NCBI RefSeq assembly: GCF_002368035.1
Contig: NZ_AP018222.1
Coordinates: 2,506,471-2,570,470, forward strand
DNA length: 64,000 bases
DNA from: Nostoc linckia NIES-25
Lineage (GTDB): Bacteria > Cyanobacteriota > Cyanobacteriia > Cyanobacteriales > Nostocaceae
Reading direction: 5' to 3'
Of this stretch, positions 1-7,992 are shown piece by piece (position 1 is the stretch's first letter; the number at the start of each line of letters is the position of its first letter). Both the position numbers and the translations under genes were made by a program. Below the pieces are notes generated by a model. The model was not told the origin of the DNA. It did no database searches and saw only the letters and a list, made by a program, of their open reading frames with translations.

Positions 1-1
1 T

Positions 2-871
2 GATTTGAAAAGTATTCAATCTGAGCAAATCGTCAAAATATTGACATCTTCTGGTACTACTTCAACTCAAGTTTCTCGCATTGCTTTGGATCATCAAACT
101 GCTACATATCAATCTAAGGCACTGATAAAAATTTTACAAGAGTACTTAGGGCATCAACGCCTTCCTATGTTGATTATCGATCATCCAAATTTCATTCGCG
201 ATTCTCATAATTTCTCTGCACGAGGAGCAGGAATTGTAGGACTTTCGACTTTTGGTAGAAACCACACTTATTTACTAAATGAAGAGATGGAAATTGATTT
301 ATTTGTGTTAGAGAGCTTTTTGGAGGCTCATAGAGGGCAAAACATCCTCCTATTTGGTTTCACTTTTATGATCTGGCAATATTTTTATCAGGCCTTAGAG
401 AAAGCAAATATTACAATTAATATTTCTAATGCAACTCTCATCCATAGTGGAGGATGGAAAAAGTTACAGGAACAAGCAGTTGACAATAAAACCTTTAAGC
501 AGTACCTGAGAGCTAGAACAGGTATAGAAAATATTTACAATTTTTATGGCATGGTGGAACAAGTTGGATCAATTTTTATGGAAGGCAAAGATGGTTATTT
601 ACATACACCCTTATTTGCCGATATTATTGTGCGAGATCCTTGGAATTGGCAACCTTTACCCTATGGTCAAAAAGGTGTAATTGAAGTGTTTTCTCTATTA
701 CCTTACAGTTATCCTGGTCATGCATTATTAACAGAAGATTTGGGAATTATCTGGGGAGAAGATAATAGCCAATCGGGTCAAAAAGGAAAATATTTTACAG
801 TAGAAGGAAGAATTCCTCGTAGTGAAGTAAGAGGGTGTAGTGATACTCATATTCCTATTTTGAAAAATTAA
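2..871 (+). CDS. LuxE-like acyl-protein synthetase / acyl-activating enzyme, 5'-truncated by the window edge
   Basis: The visible 289 residues are the C-terminal part of a LuxE (PF04443) family enzyme, which activates a carboxylic acid with ATP and passes the acyl group to a partner reductase. Near the visible start is the nucleotide-binding-type motif TSSGTTSTQVSR, and FYGMVEQVGSIFMEG follows in the middle. The frame is open to base 2. A TTG at 5 lies in frame, but family members usually carry roughly 80 more residues before the SSGTT loop, so I read this as a partial gene and not a TTG start. A LuxC-like reductase follows 47 bp downstream on the same strand, the classic LuxE-LuxC pairing. 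The substrate is unknown; beside glycan genes it is more likely a cell-surface precursor than a bioluminescence aldehyde. Confidence 0.85.
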   Translation, partial: DLKSIQSEQIVKILTSSGTTSTQVSRIALDHQTATYQSKALIKILQEYLGHQRLPMLIIDHPNFIRDSHNFSARGAGIVGLSTFGRNHTYLLNEEMEIDLFVLESFLEAHRGQNILLFGFTFMIWQYFYQALEKANITINISNATLIHSGGWKKLQEQAVDNKTFKQYLRARTGIENIYNFYGMVEQVGSIFMEGKDGYLHTPLFADIIVRDPWNWQPLPYGQKGVIEVFSLLPYSYPGHALLTEDLGIIWGEDNSQSGQKGKYFTVEGRIPRSEVRGCSDTHIPILKN

Positions 872-918
872 GATAATCAGGCACTTAAAATTTAGTTAAA
901 TATTACTGTAAACCAATA

Positions 919-2124
919 ATGAAGTATGATATTATTCTTCCCTCACACACAACGCCAGAATCTATAGTTGCAAGTGGGACATTAAAACCCTACGATCCAA
1001 TTGTCATAGAATTTATTGATGCATTGTCTCAGATCATTTTAGGGGATGTAAGTTTACGCCAGTATCCCGAATTAGTGGCGATGGCGTTTTGGATGCGCTT
1101 GAGTCATTTACAAAAGATGCAGAGACATTTTGACAACAAGAAAGGAGAGGGACTTTGGTTAGCGAGAGGAACTGTCTTCCATATTACCCCAGCTAACGTA
1201 GACAGTATTTTTATCTATTCTTGGTTTATTTCCCTGTTAGCCGGTAATGCTAATATTATTCGTCTATCATCTAGACAAACTCTCCAGACAGAGGCCTTAT
1301 TTCATATATTGAAAAACCTTTTAGAAGAGCCAAATTTTTCTCCAATTCGTCATAGAACTTTGTTAGTTAGCTATGAATACGATCGCCAGGTGACAGCTTT
1401 TTTCTCGCAACTTTGCGATGTGCGAGTAATTTGGGGTGGAGATCGTACCATTGAAGCTATTCGCGCTATTCCACTGAAATCAACAGCGACAGAGATTGTT
1501 TTTGCAGATAAATTTTCTTTAGCGGCGATTAAGGCTAAGGCATTTTTATCAGATGAAAATAAAGAGATAATTATTGAGCGTTTTTTTAATGACGCATATT
1601 GGTTTCGACAGATGGCTTGTTCTTCCCCTAAATTAATTATCTGGGAAGGCGATCGCTCGGATATAGAAAAAGCTCAAGAGATTTTTTGGTTATTATTAGG
1701 AGAAAAAGTTATTCAAAAAATATCAGATATGGCTGTATCTGATGTGATGAATAAGTTAGTTGCATCCTACTCCCTGGCAATTCATCGACCGATAAAAATT
1801 TGTCCCTCTGCTAATAATTTGATTAATCGTATTGAATTAGAATCTTTGCAGCAATTAGAAACTCAATTGCATTGTGGTAGTGGGTTATTTTGGGAATATA
1901 GCGTAACTCAGTTAGGAGAAATTTTCCCACACTTATCTCGAAAATATCAGACCCTTGCCATATTTGGATTTAATCGAGAGGAAATTTTTACGTTGTTGAA
2001 GACGAGTCAGTTAGCAGGAATTGACCGCGTGGTGCAGTTAGGTCAAGCGTTGACTTTCTCGACAACTTGGGACGGATATGATTTACAAAGGGAATTTGTC
2101 CGTGAAATTGCCATTAACTTTTAA
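919..2124 (+). CDS. LuxC-like acyl-CoA/acyl-protein reductase
   Basis: A 401-residue protein of the LuxC (PF05893) family, NADPH-dependent enzymes that reduce an activated acyl group to an aldehyde. The central MACSSPKLIIWEG segment carries Cys at about residue 234, matching the family's acyl-accepting cysteine. The earlier stretch GTVFHITPANVDSIFIYSW resembles the cofactor-binding part of these aldehyde-dehydrogenase-fold enzymes. The length is normal for the family. It follows the LuxE-like gene by 47 bp and is probably co-transcribed with it. No strong ribosome binding site precedes the ATG. The family call is firm; the substrate is not known. Confidence 0.87.
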   Translation: MKYDIILPSHTTPESIVASGTLKPYDPIVIEFIDALSQIILGDVSLRQYPELVAMAFWMRLSHLQKMQRHFDNKKGEGLWLARGTVFHITPANVDSIFIYSWFISLLAGNANIIRLSSRQTLQTEALFHILKNLLEEPNFSPIRHRTLLVSYEYDRQVTAFFSQLCDVRVIWGGDRTIEAIRAIPLKSTATEIVFADKFSLAAIKAKAFLSDENKEIIIERFFNDAYWFRQMACSSPKLIIWEGDRSDIEKAQEIFWLLLGEKVIQKISDMAVSDVMNKLVASYSLAIHRPIKICPSANNLINRIELESLQQLETQLHCGSGLFWEYSVTQLGEIFPHLSRKYQTLAIFGFNREEIFTLLKTSQLAGIDRVVQLGQALTFSTTWDGYDLQREFVREIAINF

Positions 2125-2166
2125 GGGAATTATCTAGTAGTATGTCAAGCTAACTCTGCTTAGTAC

Positions 2167-2213
2167 GTAGTAAGCACTTCAGTGGTTAACACAAGGATTA
2201 AAGTCCTTACTAC
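2167..2213. repeat. Small dispersed inverted repeat between luxC-like and neuD-like genes
   Basis: GTAGTAAG at 2167-2174 is the reverse complement of CTTACTAC at 2206-2213, and the inner arms are also partly complementary. It lies in the 139 bp gap between the LuxC-like and NeuD-like genes. It looks like a small dispersed cyanobacterial palindrome and could form a hairpin in the transcript. Confidence 0.5.
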
Positions 2214-2263
2214 AAATTTATTTACCCAGCAAAGTTGCCTTCACAGACTAATGGAAAACAGAC

Positions 2264-2914
2264 ATGACAAAAATTTTAATTGCGGGGGCGGGAGGCTTTG
2301 GATCGGAAGTCTACCAGTACCTCTTAGATTTAAGAAGACAGAAAACGGTTAATTTAGAGATCCTTGGGTTTATAGATGACTTTCTTTTCGGACAAGAGAC
2401 TTCCCATTTACCCATCCCTGTCTTAGGTAAGATTGAAAACTATCAACCACAACCCTCAGAAGCTGTAATTGTTGCATTAGGAGAACCCCAAGCTCGTAAG
2501 AAAGCATCAGAATTAATCGTTAATAAGGGAGGAAAACTTTATACTTTAATTCATCCTACTACTGTCATTGCTGATAGTGCAGTAATTGGTGAAGGTTGTA
2601 TTCTTTGTCCTTTTACATTTTTGGGTGCTAATGCAACTTTAGACAAAGGAGTTTTATTGAATACGTATGCATCTGTTGGCCACGATTCGATCGTCGGCGC
2701 TTACAGTGTTCTCTCTCCTTATGGCACGCTGAATGGAAAGGCTAGAACAGAGGAGGGCGTTTTTCTCGGCACTCATTCTAGTGTCAATCCAGGGGTTTCG
2801 GTGGGAGGTTGGAGTAAGATTTCAGCAGGTTGCGCTGTGTCTTGTAATGTCCCTGAAGGTTCGCTTGTAGCGAATCATTCTCCACACTCGCGGGTCATGT
2901 TTAAAGTCCTGTAA
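2264..2914 (+). CDS. NeuD/PglD-like sugar O- or N-acyltransferase
   Basis: A 216-residue protein of the sialic-acid O-acetyltransferase NeuD / PglD family. The N-terminus is a Rossmann-like PglD_N domain (ILIAGAGGFGSEVYQYL). The C-terminal half is a left-handed beta-helix of hexapeptide repeats (VIADSAVIGEGCILCPF and GVFLGTHSSVNPGVSVGG). Such enzymes transfer an acetyl or other acyl group from acyl-CoA to an amino sugar or hydroxyl, usually for surface glycans. It lies on the same strand as the LuxE/LuxC pair, separated by a repeat-bearing gap. The family is clear; the acceptor is unknown. Confidence 0.85.
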   Translation: MTKILIAGAGGFGSEVYQYLLDLRRQKTVNLEILGFIDDFLFGQETSHLPIPVLGKIENYQPQPSEAVIVALGEPQARKKASELIVNKGGKLYTLIHPTTVIADSAVIGEGCILCPFTFLGANATLDKGVLLNTYASVGHDSIVGAYSVLSPYGTLNGKARTEEGVFLGTHSSVNPGVSVGGWSKISAGCAVSCNVPEGSLVANHSPHSRVMFKVL

Positions 2915-3020
2915 ATCGATTAAATAATTACTGAATCAATATATTGCACATTTTTCTGAATTGAGTGTGAGATCAGAAAATAAACCAATTTTCCAATGAT
3001 AGTTTTTGCACAGTTGTGGG

Positions 3021-3069
3021 TAGCCTAATGGCTAGGAGGATTGCTGAAGTTCTGGCCGTAGCAATTTTT
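3021..3069 (+). terminator. Hairpins with U-tract just upstream of the small TPR gene
   Basis: TAGCC/GGCTA (3021-3034) forms a short hairpin. A second stem, ATTGCT (3040-3045) with AGCAAT (3060-3065), is followed directly by TTTTT. This is the shape of an intrinsic terminator and could end the luxE/luxC/neuD transcript. It finishes only five bases before the next ATG, so it would also cover that gene's ribosome binding region. Confidence 0.45.
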
Positions 3070-3074
3070 GTAAC

Positions 3075-3488
3075 ATGACAAGTTCAAGGAATGATTATTT
3101 AGTCAAGCGCAGTAAGCAGATTGAACGACGGAAAAGGCTTGTAACATATATTTCTATCATGTCTTTTGGTGGTTCAATGCTATTTGGAGCGGTAAATACT
3201 TTACAACAGGCTTGGCAGCAACCTCAGCAATCAGTTGTCAATACAGTTGAAAATGAATTCCAAAAACAGGTAAAGGGTTACGAATTGGTTTTAGAGCGAG
3301 AACCAAATAACCAATTGGCACTGGAGAAATTGTCTTTGTTAAGGCTAAGAATGAAAGATACTAAAGGTGCGATCGCTCTGTTGGATAAGCTGGTTAAATT
3401 GCATCCAGATAGGCAAGATTATAAGACTGTTTTGACGAATTTGAAAAAAGGAGAAGAACAGGAAAAAAATAGTAAATTAAAACTCTAA
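3075..3488 (+). CDS. Small membrane-anchored TPR-like protein
   Basis: A 137-residue protein. A basic N-terminus (KRSKQIERRKR) leads into one predicted membrane segment at about residues 22-42. A helical C-terminal domain carries TPR-like repeats (LVLEREPNNQLALEKLSLLR, then AIALLDKLVKLHPDR). Tetratricopeptide repeats mediate protein-protein contacts; this topology suggests a scaffold at the inner face or periplasmic side of the membrane. No Shine-Dalgarno is visible because the preceding hairpin and U-tract run almost to the start codon. The Lys-rich tail and AT-rich composition match the genes downstream. No specific function can be assigned. Confidence 0.7.
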   Translation: MTSSRNDYLVKRSKQIERRKRLVTYISIMSFGGSMLFGAVNTLQQAWQQPQQSVVNTVENEFQKQVKGYELVLEREPNNQLALEKLSLLRLRMKDTKGAIALLDKLVKLHPDRQDYKTVLTNLKKGEEQEKNSKLKL

Positions 3489-3778
3489 TTTTTTTGAAAA
3501 CATGTACATAATCATAATTACAAAATAATTTAAAAGAGGTAATCCAAAAATAAAAAGTCATACTAATTCTGCATTCATTTTTTTTCGATCGCCTTTGTAT
3601 GAGGCAACAAACTATTTCTGCAAGAAATATTATAGTTAACCAATTGTAGTTTAATAAACTTTTAATTTAGAAGTGTTTAAACTATAAAATATATCAATTG
3701 TTCAAAGTAATTTGACATGTATTCTTAATTATTTTGTTTATAATTTTTAAAATTTTAACCGAAACATGAGATAACAAG
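3489..3778. other. AT-rich intergenic stretch before the DegT gene
   Basis: About 290 bp, very AT-rich, with no plausible reading frame. It probably holds the promoter for the downstream aminotransferase/glycosyltransferase group, but I cannot place -10 and -35 boxes with confidence. Confidence 0.4.
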
Positions 3779-4981
3779 ATGCTTCAGATCAAACAACACT
3801 TAAATGAATTAGCTTTATTTGGTGGAACACCAACATTTGCCGAAAAATTACATGTTGGTCGTCCTAATATTGGAAACCGCGAATGCTTGCTCACCCGAAT
3901 CAATGACATATTAGATAGAAAATGGCTAACTAATAATGGTATTTATGTACAAGAATTTGAGCAACGCATTGCTAAGTTTGTCGGAGTAAAGCATTGCATT
4001 GCTACTTGTAATGCAACAGTAGCATTAGAAATAGCTATTCGCGCTGTTGGGTTAAAAGGTGAAGTTATTGTTCCTTCTTTCACATTTATTGCTACTCCGC
4101 ACGCCCTACGATGGCAAGAAATTACACCTGTTTTTTGTGATATCGATCCTCAAACCCATAATATAGATCCAAACAAAATAGTTCAAAGCATTACCCCGCA
4201 TACTACTGGTATTCTTGGTGTTCATTTGTGGGGTCGTCCTTGCAATGTGGAAGCTTTAAGTGAAATTGCTCATACTTATAATTTAAAATTAATGTTTGAT
4301 GCTGCTCATGCTTTCGGCTGTTCACACCAAGGACGTATGATTGGTAGCTTTGGAGATGCTGAAGTTTTTAGCTTTCATGCTACTAAGTTTTTGAATACAT
4401 TTGAAGGTGGAGCAATTGTTACAAACAGTGATGAACTAGCGGAAAAAATTCGGTTGATGACGAATTTTGGTTTTGCTGGTATGGATAAAGTTATTTATAT
4501 TGGTACAAATGGCAAGATGACTGAAGTATCAGCAGCAATGGGGTTAACTTCCTTAGAAAGTATTGATAACTTTATTGAAACTAACTATCGTAATTACAAA
4601 TGGTATCAACAAGAAATTGCTGATATTCCGGGTATTTATTTGTTAAATTATAACGAAAACGAAAAATGCAACTATCAATATATTGTTTTAGAGGTGGAAG
4701 AATCTGAAACTCAAGTAAGTCGGGATAAATTGCTCGAAATACTTCATGCTGAGAATGTAATAGCTCGTCGTTACTTTTATCCAGGATGTCATCGCATGGA
4801 ACCTTATAACTCATATTTTCCATACGCAAGATTACTATTACATGAAACTGAAAGATTATCTAATAGAGTTTTACTTTTGCCTACAGGAAGTTCAAGTACT
4901 AAAGAGCAAATTAGGATAATAGCTCAAATTCTTAGAATTGCGATCGTAGAAGCTAAAAAAACTTTACCAAAATCAGTCTAG
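3779..4981 (+). CDS. DegT/DnrJ/EryC1/StrS-family PLP-dependent sugar aminotransferase
   Basis: A 400-residue member of the DegT/DnrJ/EryC1/StrS family, PLP enzymes that transaminate keto (or aldehyde) sugars for surface glycans. Visible hallmarks are FVGVKHCIATCNATVALEIA for cofactor phosphate binding, MFDAAHAFGCSH with the PLP-contacting Asp, and SFHATKFLNTFEGGAIV with the Schiff-base lysine at about residue 203. The length is typical. It ends 13 bp before the next glycosyltransferase gene, so the two are probably one transcript. The amination product could be the substrate of the NeuD-like acyltransferase upstream, but that link is inferred from position only. Confidence 0.9.
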   Translation: MLQIKQHLNELALFGGTPTFAEKLHVGRPNIGNRECLLTRINDILDRKWLTNNGIYVQEFEQRIAKFVGVKHCIATCNATVALEIAIRAVGLKGEVIVPSFTFIATPHALRWQEITPVFCDIDPQTHNIDPNKIVQSITPHTTGILGVHLWGRPCNVEALSEIAHTYNLKLMFDAAHAFGCSHQGRMIGSFGDAEVFSFHATKFLNTFEGGAIVTNSDELAEKIRLMTNFGFAGMDKVIYIGTNGKMTEVSAAMGLTSLESIDNFIETNYRNYKWYQQEIADIPGIYLLNYNENEKCNYQYIVLEVEESETQVSRDKLLEILHAENVIARRYFYPGCHRMEPYNSYFPYARLLLHETERLSNRVLLLPTGSSSTKEQIRIIAQILRIAIVEAKKTLPKSV

Positions 4982-4994
4982 AAAAAATAAGGTC

Positions 4995-7919
4995 ATGAAT
5001 CAGTATTATAAAAAATATCAATTAAATTTTGTGATATTTTCTCCACCATTTCAAGCTAATATTGGTGGAGTTATCGCTCTTTATAATCTTGCTCGAATTA
5101 TTGATGAAGCTGGATTTTTATGTAAAATATTTGATATGAATGGGTTAAATTTACCTAATAGTATATTTGATAATTATGGAACAGAAGCTGATGTAAACGA
5201 TAATACAGTTGTCGTATATCCAGAGGTTACATTTGGAAATCCTTTAAAGGCACAATATGTAGTTAGATGGATTCTTTGTGAACTTGGAATTCATTGTCCC
5301 TCTGATATATATACTACTTGGGGAAAAGATGACTTTATTTATCATTATGGTACATATAATTCTCAAAAAGATGTAAAAGATTATAATCTTATTTGCCCTA
5401 TCTACATAAATCCAGCATTAAAAAATTATGGTAAATCAAGAGATGGATATTGCCATATTATAAGAAAAGGTCATAAATTTCATAACCCATTAAAATATAT
5501 CCATCCATCTGAATCTTTATTTTTAGATGATAATTTATCTCAAGAAATTCTCATTGAAATATTTAATAGAAAAGAATATCTCATTTCTTACGATCCATAT
5601 TCATATATTTGCGCGATCGCAGCTTTATGTGGATGTATTCCTATCATAGTACCGATTGCAGGAACTACGAAGGAAGAATGGTTTAAAAGTTTATCTGCTT
5701 CAGTGATTTTAGAAGAATCTGGAGAATGTAAAATAAAAGGATTTGCTTATGGATTAGAAGAAGTAGAATATGCACGAAATACATTGCAAGAAGTACGATA
5801 CCAACAAGAAATTCAGGTTAAATATGGTAAAGAATCTGTTAGCCGTTTTATAAATGATATGGTTGACATAATTTGTCATGAATCAGGTCTATTACCTAAA
5901 AACGAGCGCATTCTAAAAGTTAAAAATATATTTCCTGGAGGTGATTCTGAAACTAAACGAGAAAAAAATAAACATGAACTAGAAAATTTTTTTGTCAATA
6001 TTGTACATAAAATAGTTGATAATAATGAAGAATTAAATTATGTAAAATTCTTATTTTCCCATCAATCTTATTTTCAAGAAATAGGTAAAGCGGATAATTA
6101 TTCGCAATATTTACAAAAGTGTATTGATTACGTACACACCTCGATCTTCAATAAGCCTGATTCTCAATTTTGGCATGAAGTAGTTAATAATTTTGCTCAG
6201 GTTACTAATTTTATACCTGTATACTTTAATGAAAATAATCTGAAGAATATATATGTAAAACGTGCAGAAATATTAGAATGTTTCCTAAAAAATAATAGAC
6301 ACATAGTCGATTACGAATTTTTAGAGCGACCTATAAATAGAAAGAAAATCAGACTTGGTATCCTAGCATCACATTTTACGCCTTCAGCTGAAACATTTGC
6401 TTATCTTCCTGTTTATGAATATCTTAGTAGAGATTTTGAAGTCATCTTGTACTCTCTTAATAAAACTGGACATCCACTAGAGCAATATTGTGAACTTTCT
6501 GCCAACTCTTTTAAATTGCTACCACAGAAATTATCAGAGCAGGTCAATACTATTCGTGATGATGACCTTGATATATTATTTATTGCTACTAATGTAACTG
6601 CGGCAACTAATCAAATCTGCCTGTTAGCAATTCATAGATTAGCAAGAATCCAAGTTACTAGCGGTGGTTCAGTTGTCACAACTGGAATGCGAAATATAGA
6701 TTATTATATTTCTGGTACATTCACAGATCCATCACCAAGAGCACAAGATCACTATCAAGAAAAGTTAATAAAATTAGAAGGAACTGCCCACTGTTTTAGT
6801 TATGGTAATGAAGAAGGGAAATTAACAAATCCAGTTGAACGAAATAGTTTAGGTATTGGTGAAGATGCTGTTGTTTTTATCTCCGGAGCTAACTATTTTA
6901 AAACAGTACCAGAACTAATACATGTATGGGCAAAAATCATTTTTAAAGTACCAAATTCAGTTTTAGTACTTTTACCATTCGGGCCGAATTGGTCAAATAA
7001 TTATCCAAAAATAGAGTTTATCAATCATTTGAATTCCATATTTTATAAACATGGGCTATCAACTGAACGCTTAAGAGTCTTAGATCCTTATCCCATCCCA
7101 GATCGGGAGGATATGAAGGAATATTATAAAATTGCTGATATATATCTAGATTCTTTCCCATTTGCCGGAACAACTTCTCTGGTAGAACCGCTACAAGTTA
7201 ATCTACCAGTCATAGCTAGACAGGGAACTACCTTTCGCTCTGCAATGGGAGCTGCAATGGTGCAAGCACTGGATATTCCTGATTTAGTTGCGGATAGCGA
7301 AGAGTCTTATATACAGCTGGCGATCGCACTTGGTAACGATCCTAAATTACGTCAACAAAAGAGCGCCGAAATTAAGGAAAAAATGCAGGGTAATCCTAGT
7401 TTTCTTGATAGTCGTTCTTACTCAGCTAAAATGGGTAACTTATTTGAAAAACTCTTAAGTAAATATTTTGCAGATACTCTCAGCCAAAATTTACAACTAA
7501 GAGATATTAACTTAATTATCTTCCCTGACTGGTCACAACCAGAAGAATCTCTTGGTTTAGTTTTAGAACAACTGATTAAGACGTTATTAAGTTATGCCGA
7601 AAGTGAACAAATTACTTTAATTATCAATACAAGTAATATTGCTACCGAAGATGCAGAAATATTTTTATCTAGTGTTTCTATGAATCTACTGATTCAGGAA
7701 GATTTAGATATTAATAATGGATTACAAATTTCTCTGTTAGGAAACCTTTCTCATATTGAGTGGCAAGCTTTGTTACCTCGCATTCATGCCAGACTTATTT
7801 TAGAATATGAAGACCGGGAAGCTTTAACAAAAATACCAGTTAAAAATCTAGTATCTTATGAATTAGATAACTGGATAAGTCAATCTAAACTGTTGATTAA
7901 ACAAAACTTGCACAACTAA
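4995..7919 (+). CDS. Large two-glycosyltransferase fusion with GT41 (OGT/SPINDLY-like) domain and C-terminal PDWSQPEE domain
   Basis: A 974-residue protein with three parts. Residues 1-300 resemble a GT-B glycosyltransferase (FVIFSPPFQANIGGVIALYN; YDPYSYICAIAALCGCIPII). Residues about 450-835 are a GT41 catalytic domain of O-GlcNAc-transferase type: KIRLGILASHF, the acceptor-side TGMRNIDYYISG, NYFKTVPELIHVW with the conserved Lys, and YLDSFPFAGTTSLVEPLQ. The last 130 residues are a separate domain beginning IIFPDWSQPEE that also starts the next protein. No TPRs are present, unlike standard OGTs. The gene is very AT-rich and lies 13 bp after the DegT gene. Fusing a second sugar transferase to a GT41 domain suggests sequential addition of sugars to a protein; the acceptor is unknown. 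Confidence 0.75.
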   Translation: MNQYYKKYQLNFVIFSPPFQANIGGVIALYNLARIIDEAGFLCKIFDMNGLNLPNSIFDNYGTEADVNDNTVVVYPEVTFGNPLKAQYVVRWILCELGIHCPSDIYTTWGKDDFIYHYGTYNSQKDVKDYNLICPIYINPALKNYGKSRDGYCHIIRKGHKFHNPLKYIHPSESLFLDDNLSQEILIEIFNRKEYLISYDPYSYICAIAALCGCIPIIVPIAGTTKEEWFKSLSASVILEESGECKIKGFAYGLEEVEYARNTLQEVRYQQEIQVKYGKESVSRFINDMVDIICHESGLLPKNERILKVKNIFPGGDSETKREKNKHELENFFVNIVHKIVDNNEELNYVKFLFSHQSYFQEIGKADNYSQYLQKCIDYVHTSIFNKPDSQFWHEVVNNFAQVTNFIPVYFNENNLKNIYVKRAEILECFLKNNRHIVDYEFLERPINRKKIRLGILASHFTPSAETFAYLPVYEYLSRDFEVILYSLNKTGHPLEQYCELSANSFKLLPQKLSEQVNTIRDDDLDILFIATNVTAATNQICLLAIHRLARIQVTSGGSVVTTGMRNIDYYISGTFTDPSPRAQDHYQEKLIKLEGTAHCFSYGNEEGKLTNPVERNSLGIGEDAVVFISGANYFKTVPELIHVWAKIIFKVPNSVLVLLPFGPNWSNNYPKIEFINHLNSIFYKHGLSTERLRVLDPYPIPDREDMKEYYKIADIYLDSFPFAGTTSLVEPLQVNLPVIARQGTTFRSAMGAAMVQALDIPDLVADSEESYIQLAIALGNDPKLRQQKSAEIKEKMQGNPSFLDSRSYSAKMGNLFEKLLSKYFADTLSQNLQLRDINLIIFPDWSQPEESLGLVLEQLIKTLLSYAESEQITLIINTSNIATEDAEIFLSSVSMNLLIQEDLDINNGLQISLLGNLSHIEWQALLPRIHARLILEYEDREALTKIPVKNLVSYELDNWISQSKLLIKQNLHN

Positions 7920-7992
7920 ATTTGCAGTTATTTTTTACCAATAACTGCAAATTATCAAAATAATTTAAAGTTCATTTCACACGAGTAATAAA

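Noticed and set aside
2..2124. Bioluminescence (lux) operon
   Set aside because: LuxE- and LuxC-like genes are present, but there is no luxA/luxB luciferase and the neighbours are glycan genes.
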